Part shown: piece after piece, positions 55,218 through 58,253 of the stretch
How the letters are laid out: the number at the start of each line of letters is the position of its first letter
Numbering within the stretch: position 1 is the first letter of the stretch
DNA from: an uncultured Alcanivorax sp.
Lineage (GTDB): Bacteria > Pseudomonadota > Gammaproteobacteria > Pseudomonadales > Alcanivoracaceae
Assembly: GCA_913055795.1 (NCBI GenBank)
Contig: CAJXLA010000005.1
Span: 1 to 58,253, forward strand
Reading direction: 5' to 3'
DNA: 58,253 nucleotides
Notes under the pieces: model-generated
What the model was told of the DNA's origin: nothing
The model's database searches: none
The model's input: the letters and a program-made list of their open reading frames with translations, nothing else
Program-made: the position numbers and the translations under genes

Positions 55218-55260
55218 GAGCGGAGTTTTCTTGCGGCGTGGAAAAACGGTGCGCAGTTTC

Positions 55261-55623
55261 TCAGGCTTGGGTACGCTTGGCAAGTAACCGTTGCCAGGCT
55301 TGCTCAAGCTTATGCCGCAGTACGACGGGGTCCGTCGACTCGGGCGGCCGGCGCAACAGCAGCACCACATCCAGGCCGGTCAGATCCGGCGTACGCAGGC
55401 GAAAGCTTTCGCGGCCCAGGCGTTTAACACGATTACGGTCGACAGCCTTCTTGGCCTTGCGGCGGCCCACGACCAGACCCAGGCGGGGATGGTTCAGTCC
55501 GTTTGCCCGCGCGAGCAGAAGAAAGCAGTCCTGGCTGGCACGGAAATCAGGCGCATTGAAGACGGCCTGAAACTGGTGCGGCTCGAGCAGACGGTGCTGT
55601 CTGGGAAAGGAGTAGGGCCGCAC
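55261..55623 (-). CDS. rnpA: Ribonuclease P protein component
   Basis: The protein partner of RNase P, which cuts tRNA 5' leaders. The 120-aa basic protein contains FPRQHRLLEPHQFQAVF and LGLVVGRRKAKKAVDRNRVK with the RNR motif, followed by RLGRESFR. It sits between rpmH (34-bp gap) and yidC. Confidence 0.96.
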   Translation of the reverse strand: MRPYSFPRQHRLLEPHQFQAVFNAPDFRASQDCFLLLARANGLNHPRLGLVVGRRKAKKAVDRNRVKRLGRESFRLRTPDLTGLDVVLLLRRPPESTDPVVLRHKLEQAWQRLLAKRTQA

Positions 55624-55657
55624 CGGAGAGAAAACAAACGCCGTGCAAGCGCTGCCG

Positions 55658-55792
55658 TTATACGCTGAGCCGTTTGCGGCCCTTGGCGCGACGACGCTTG
55701 ATCACGTCACGACCACCCTTCGTGGCCATGCGGGCACGAAAGCCGTGGGTACGTTTGCGCGAGATGTTGCTGGGCTGAAAAGTGCGCTTCAT
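55658..55792 (-). CDS. rpmH: 50S ribosomal protein L34 (bL34)
   Basis: A 44-aa basic protein, [20 protein letters not shown] followed by [20 protein letters not shown] and RLSV, a complete bL34. GGAAGAG lies before the ATG. It heads the rpmH-rnpA-yidC-mnmE run and is transcribed from the promoter at 55828. Confidence 0.98.
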   Translation of the reverse strand: MKRTFQPSNISRKRTHGFRARMATKGGRDVIKRRRAKGRKRLSV

Positions 55793-55827
55793 GGCTCTTC
55801 CCCATGGGGTTTCGTGAGAGGGCGTGA

Positions 55828-55856
55828 AGTCTAGGCGAGCAATGCGGGGGTGTCAA
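55828..55856 (-). promoter_or_regulatory. rpmH promoter
   Basis: On the minus strand, a perfect TTGACA (55851-55856) and TAGACT (55828-55833) are separated by 17 bp, about 36 bp before the rpmH start. The match to sigma-70 consensus is strong. Confidence 0.8.
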
Positions 55857-56224
55857 TCCGGGGAGCCTCGCTCCCGAGGCAGGGTTCCCCAGGAATTATT
55901 ATATTGAATAAATTATTAGTTATTACTGCTGTTGGGGACGGCGTAATTTGGGGACGGATGGAAAAAATGATTGTATTTCAGGTAGATAGCGGATTAAAGC
56001 CGCTGTATAACCAGTGGGGTCAAGGTGATTACAGCCTGTGGAAGAATACGGGACAAGCGTGGAGGAAAAAGGGTCCCGGGATTATTCACCGGGTTACCCC
56101 GGGATTATCCCTGTGGTTATAAGCAAATTGTCCACAAGGAAAAAAGGTATTTCGGGCTGTGGATAACCCGGCGGCGCGAGGTATAGAATGGACCGCTTTG
56201 CCGTCCATGCAGCAAGGTTGATTC
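55857..56224. other. Probable chromosomal replication origin (oriC)
   Basis: The rpmH-dnaA spacer has the parts of an origin. Near rpmH is an AT-rich stretch (about 55891-55927) suited for unwinding, next to a GC hairpin (55860-55890). Near dnaA are DnaA-box matches: TTATTCACC (56082-56090), TTGTCCACA (56128-56136) and a perfect TTATCCACA on the minus strand (56158-56166). Weaker matches lie at 56037 and 56112. The spacing and orientation resemble the rpmH-dnaA origins of Pseudomonas. An open frame of 90 codons crosses the region but has no family likeness. A TATAGAAT near 56182 may be the dnaA -10 box. Confidence 0.8.
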
Positions 56225-57604
56225 GTGTCGAGAGAGCTCTGGGATCGGTGTCTGCAACGGCTGGAGGAAGAGCTGCCGTCGCAGCAGTACAATATGTGGA
56301 TTCGTCCGCTCCAGGTGGTTGCGTCGGCGGACGGCACCGAGCTGACGCTCTATGCGCCCAACCGGTTCGTGGTGGACTGGGTACGCGACAATTACCTGGA
56401 GCGGGTACGGAACCTGCTGGGTGAGTTGCGCGCGGGAGCGGCGCCGGCAGTGCATCTGGATGTGGGCTCTCACCGGCCGGCGGCACCGGCACGTGAAGAA
56501 GTGAGCCGGGAGGCGGCCCCGGCCGTGGACAGCCCGGACAAGGGCGATACGGCGCCGGTATCCGCGCCGGCGATGAAGCACCGAACGAACCTGGTGAAAA
56601 GCTATACCTTCCAGAATTTCGTGGAAGGCAAGTCCAACCGCATGGCCGCGGCGGCGGCTCAGCAGGTGGCCGAAAACCCCGGCATTCACGGCTACAACCC
56701 GCTGCTGCTTTACGGCGGCGTAGGGCTGGGCAAGACCCACCTCATGCAGGCGGTGGGCAATGACCTGCATGAGCGCAATCCCAATGCTCAGGTGGTTTAT
56801 CTGCACAGTGAGCGCTTCGTGGCGGACATGGTCTCCGCGCTGCGGAATCGCACCATCAACGAATTCAAGCGCTTTTACCGCTCCGTGGATGCCCTGCTGA
56901 TTGACGACATCCAGTTTTTCGCCGGCAAGGAGCAATCCCAGGAAGAGTTTTTCCATACCTTCAATTCCCTTCTGGAGAAGGGCCAGCAGATCATTCTCAC
57001 CTGTGACAAGTTCCCCAAGGAGGTCGAAGGGCTGGAAGAGCGCCTTAAGAGCCGTTTCGGCTGGGGGCTGTCCCAGCCGCTGGAGCCGCCGGAGCTGGAA
57101 ACCCGGGTGGCTATTCTCAAGAAGAAAGCGGAAGCGGCGGGGATTGATCTGCCCAACGAAGGGGCCTTTTTCATTGCCCAGCGGATCCGGTCGAATGTAC
57201 GGGATCTGGAGGGAGCGCTCACGCGCGTTATCGCCCATGTGCGTTTTACCGGGGCCCAGGTGGATATCGGGGTGATCAAGGAAGCGCTGCACGATGTCCT
57301 GGCGGTTCAGGCGCGGCAGGTAAGTGTGGACAACATTCAGCGGAGTGTGGCGGACTACTACAAGATCAAGGTGTCGGATCTGATGTCGCGGCGGCGGAGC
57401 CGCTCCGTGGCGCGTCCGCGGCAGGTGGCCATGGCGCTGACCAAGGAATTGACGACACTGAGTTATCCGGAAATCGGGGATGCGTTCGGGGGCCGCGACC
57501 ACACCACGGTACTGCATGCCTGCCGGAAGGTGCGCGAGCTGGCGGAAGAGGATCCGTCGGTGGAGGAGGACTACCAGAATTTGCTGCGCAGCCTGAATGC
57601 CTAG
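56225..57604 (+). CDS. dnaA: Chromosomal replication initiator protein DnaA
   Basis: Binds DnaA boxes and opens oriC. The 459-aa protein has domain I (about 1-80, [15 protein letters not shown]), a variable linker (about 85-120) and the AAA+ domain ([12 protein letters not shown] Walker [15 protein letters not shown] Walker B). Domain IV carries the DNA-binding signature [15 protein letters not shown]. The start is GTG, common for dnaA. The perfect DnaA box at 56158 lies near its likely promoter, so self-repression is probable. dnaN follows 63 bp downstream. Confidence 0.98.
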   Translation: MSRELWDRCLQRLEEELPSQQYNMWIRPLQVVASADGTELTLYAPNRFVVDWVRDNYLERVRNLLGELRAGAAPAVHLDVGSHRPAAPAREEVSREAAPAVDSPDKGDTAPVSAPAMKHRTNLVKSYTFQNFVEGKSNRMAAAAAQQVAENPGIHGYNPLLLYGGVGLGKTHLMQAVGNDLHERNPNAQVVYLHSERFVADMVSALRNRTINEFKRFYRSVDALLIDDIQFFAGKEQSQEEFFHTFNSLLEKGQQIILTCDKFPKEVEGLEERLKSRFGWGLSQPLEPPELETRVAILKKKAEAAGIDLPNEGAFFIAQRIRSNVRDLEGALTRVIAHVRFTGAQVDIGVIKEALHDVLAVQARQVSVDNIQRSVADYYKIKVSDLMSRRRSRSVARPRQVAMALTKELTTLSYPEIGDAFGGRDHTTVLHACRKVRELAEEDPSVEEDYQNLLRSLNA

Positions 57605-57667
57605 GGCATCGATTCGTTTTTCATCTCAAGGCGGGTTCTATACCTGTACAAAAAGTAGGGGATTTCT

Positions 57668-58253
57668 ATGAAATTCACGATCAACCGTGAGCAGTTGCTC
57701 AAACCCTTGCAGCAGGTGGCGGGGGTGGTCGAGCGCCGTCAGACATTGCCGGTGCTGTCCAATGTGCTGCTGGAAGTCAGTGACGAGGGGCTGGGCCTCA
57801 CCGGTACCGATCTGGAGTTGGAGCTGGTTGCCCGGGTGAGCCTGGAAGGTGAGAGCCAGGCCGGGGAGACCACGGTACCGGCGCGCAAGCTGGTGGATAT
57901 CGTGAAGAGCCTGCCTGCCCAGGCTGACGTGAAGTTCGAACTGGACGGGGAACGCCTGGTAGTTCGGGCCGGGCGCAGCCGTTTTACCCTGTCGACCCTG
58001 CCGGCCTCGGAATTTCCCCGGCTGGAAGAAGGCGATGGCGGGATCGGTTTCAGCATGGCCCCGGGCACGCTGCGTAGTTTGATCGACCGCACCGCCTTTT
58101 CCATGGCGCAGCAGGATGTGCGCTATTACCTCAACGGGATGCTTTTCGAGCTGAGTTCCGGGCGCTTCCGCGTGGTGGCCACCGATGGTCACCGGCTGGC
58201 GCTGTGTGACGCCGAGGTGCCGGAGCTCAATGAGGAAACCCAGGTCATTGTCC
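57668..58253 (+). CDS. dnaN: DNA polymerase III beta sliding clamp (5' part, cut by window end)
   Basis: The first 195 codons of the clamp that tethers polymerase to DNA. They begin MKFTINREQLLKPLQQVAGV and include RRQTLPVLSNVLLEV, GTDLELE and VATDGHRLAL, diagnostic of DnaN. It reads off the right edge; about half of the usual 367 residues are present. It is probably co-transcribed with dnaA. Confidence 0.97.
   Translation, partial: MKFTINREQLLKPLQQVAGVVERRQTLPVLSNVLLEVSDEGLGLTGTDLELELVARVSLEGESQAGETTVPARKLVDIVKSLPAQADVKFELDGERLVVRAGRSRFTLSTLPASEFPRLEEGDGGIGFSMAPGTLRSLIDRTAFSMAQQDVRYYLNGMLFELSSGRFRVVATDGHRLALCDAEVPELNEETQVIV

Noticed and set aside
55850-56122. A 90-codon plus-strand frame in the rpmH-dnaA spacer
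   Set aside because: It covers the AT-rich and DnaA-box region, has no family likeness, and starts inside the rpmH promoter.

Overview
The window is chromosomal DNA from a GC-rich gammaproteobacterium and contains its replication origin. Three kinds of evidence support this. First, rpmH-rnpA-yidC-mnmE is divergent from dnaA-dnaN across an origin-like spacer. Second, several gene sets sit in the order I know from Pseudomonas and its relatives: coaBC-dut-algC-argB-slmA, lysM-dprA-tsaC-hemF-aroE facing def-fmt-rsmB-trkA, and oxyR-recG. Third, there is an alkane-oxidation and storage-lipid gene set: alkB with a divergent GntR regulator, a wax ester synthase, an acyl-CoA dehydrogenase and a medium-chain acyl-CoA ligase. 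The alkB/gntR pair and the lipid genes point to a marine hydrocarbon user close to Alcanivorax. That placement is inference from gene content; no database was searched.

Layout. 1-2.2 kb: three minus-strand envelope genes, including an Ig-like lipoprotein that looks lower in GC than the rest. 2.4-6.5 kb: mutM, an orphan HyuA-type gene and a fatty-acid desaturase. 6.5-13.9 kb: a dispersed repeat, rpmB-rpmG, radC, then coaBC-dut-algC-argB-slmA. 13.9-16.0 kb (minus): DUF4124 gene, pyrE, rph. 16.1-20.6 kb: yicC, gmk, rpoZ, spoT, ridA. 20.7-24.6 kb: NAD-binding epimerase-like gene, oxyR, recG. 24.6-29.5 kb (minus): lysM, dprA, tsaC, hemF, aroE, yheV. 29.7-36.0 kb: def, fmt, rsmB, trkA, trkH, cysC. 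36.0-38.5 kb: a 266-bp inverted-repeat element, alkB and its regulator. 38.5-45.0 kb: K+/H+ antiporter, SDR, acyl-CoA dehydrogenase, wax ester synthase, cold-shock protein. 45.1-55.8 kb (all minus): metallophosphatase, cytochrome c peroxidase, YgjP-like metallopeptidase, acyl-CoA ligase, fumC, wrbA, mnmE, yidC, rnpA, rpmH. 55.8-56.2 kb: probable oriC. 56.2-58.25 kb: dnaA and the start of dnaN.

How the genes work together. Most are housekeeping: ribosome, translation start and tRNA modification, nucleotide and cofactor synthesis, (p)ppGpp control, DNA repair and replication start. The lipid genes make a plausible chain from alkane hydroxylation (AlkB) through acyl-CoA activation and beta-oxidation to wax ester or triacylglycerol storage, with a desaturase adjusting membrane lipids. 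They are scattered rather than in one operon.

The least expected content is intergenic. (i) Four junctions (about 7.4, 20.7, 41.1 and 45.1 kb) share one architecture: a purine-rich arm of 7-8-nt repeats and a matching pyrimidine-rich arm, with a GC-rich hairpin between them in three of the four. These arms overlap or abut stop codons. (ii) Two copies of a structured repeat of about 230-266 bp lie at 6.47 and 36.17 kb; the second has near-perfect terminal inverted repeats. (iii) A 198-bp nested palindrome with 32-bp terminal repeats lies at 47.98 kb, at the 5' end of the ygjP-like gene. I saw no tRNA, rRNA, CRISPR array, prophage or transposase gene.
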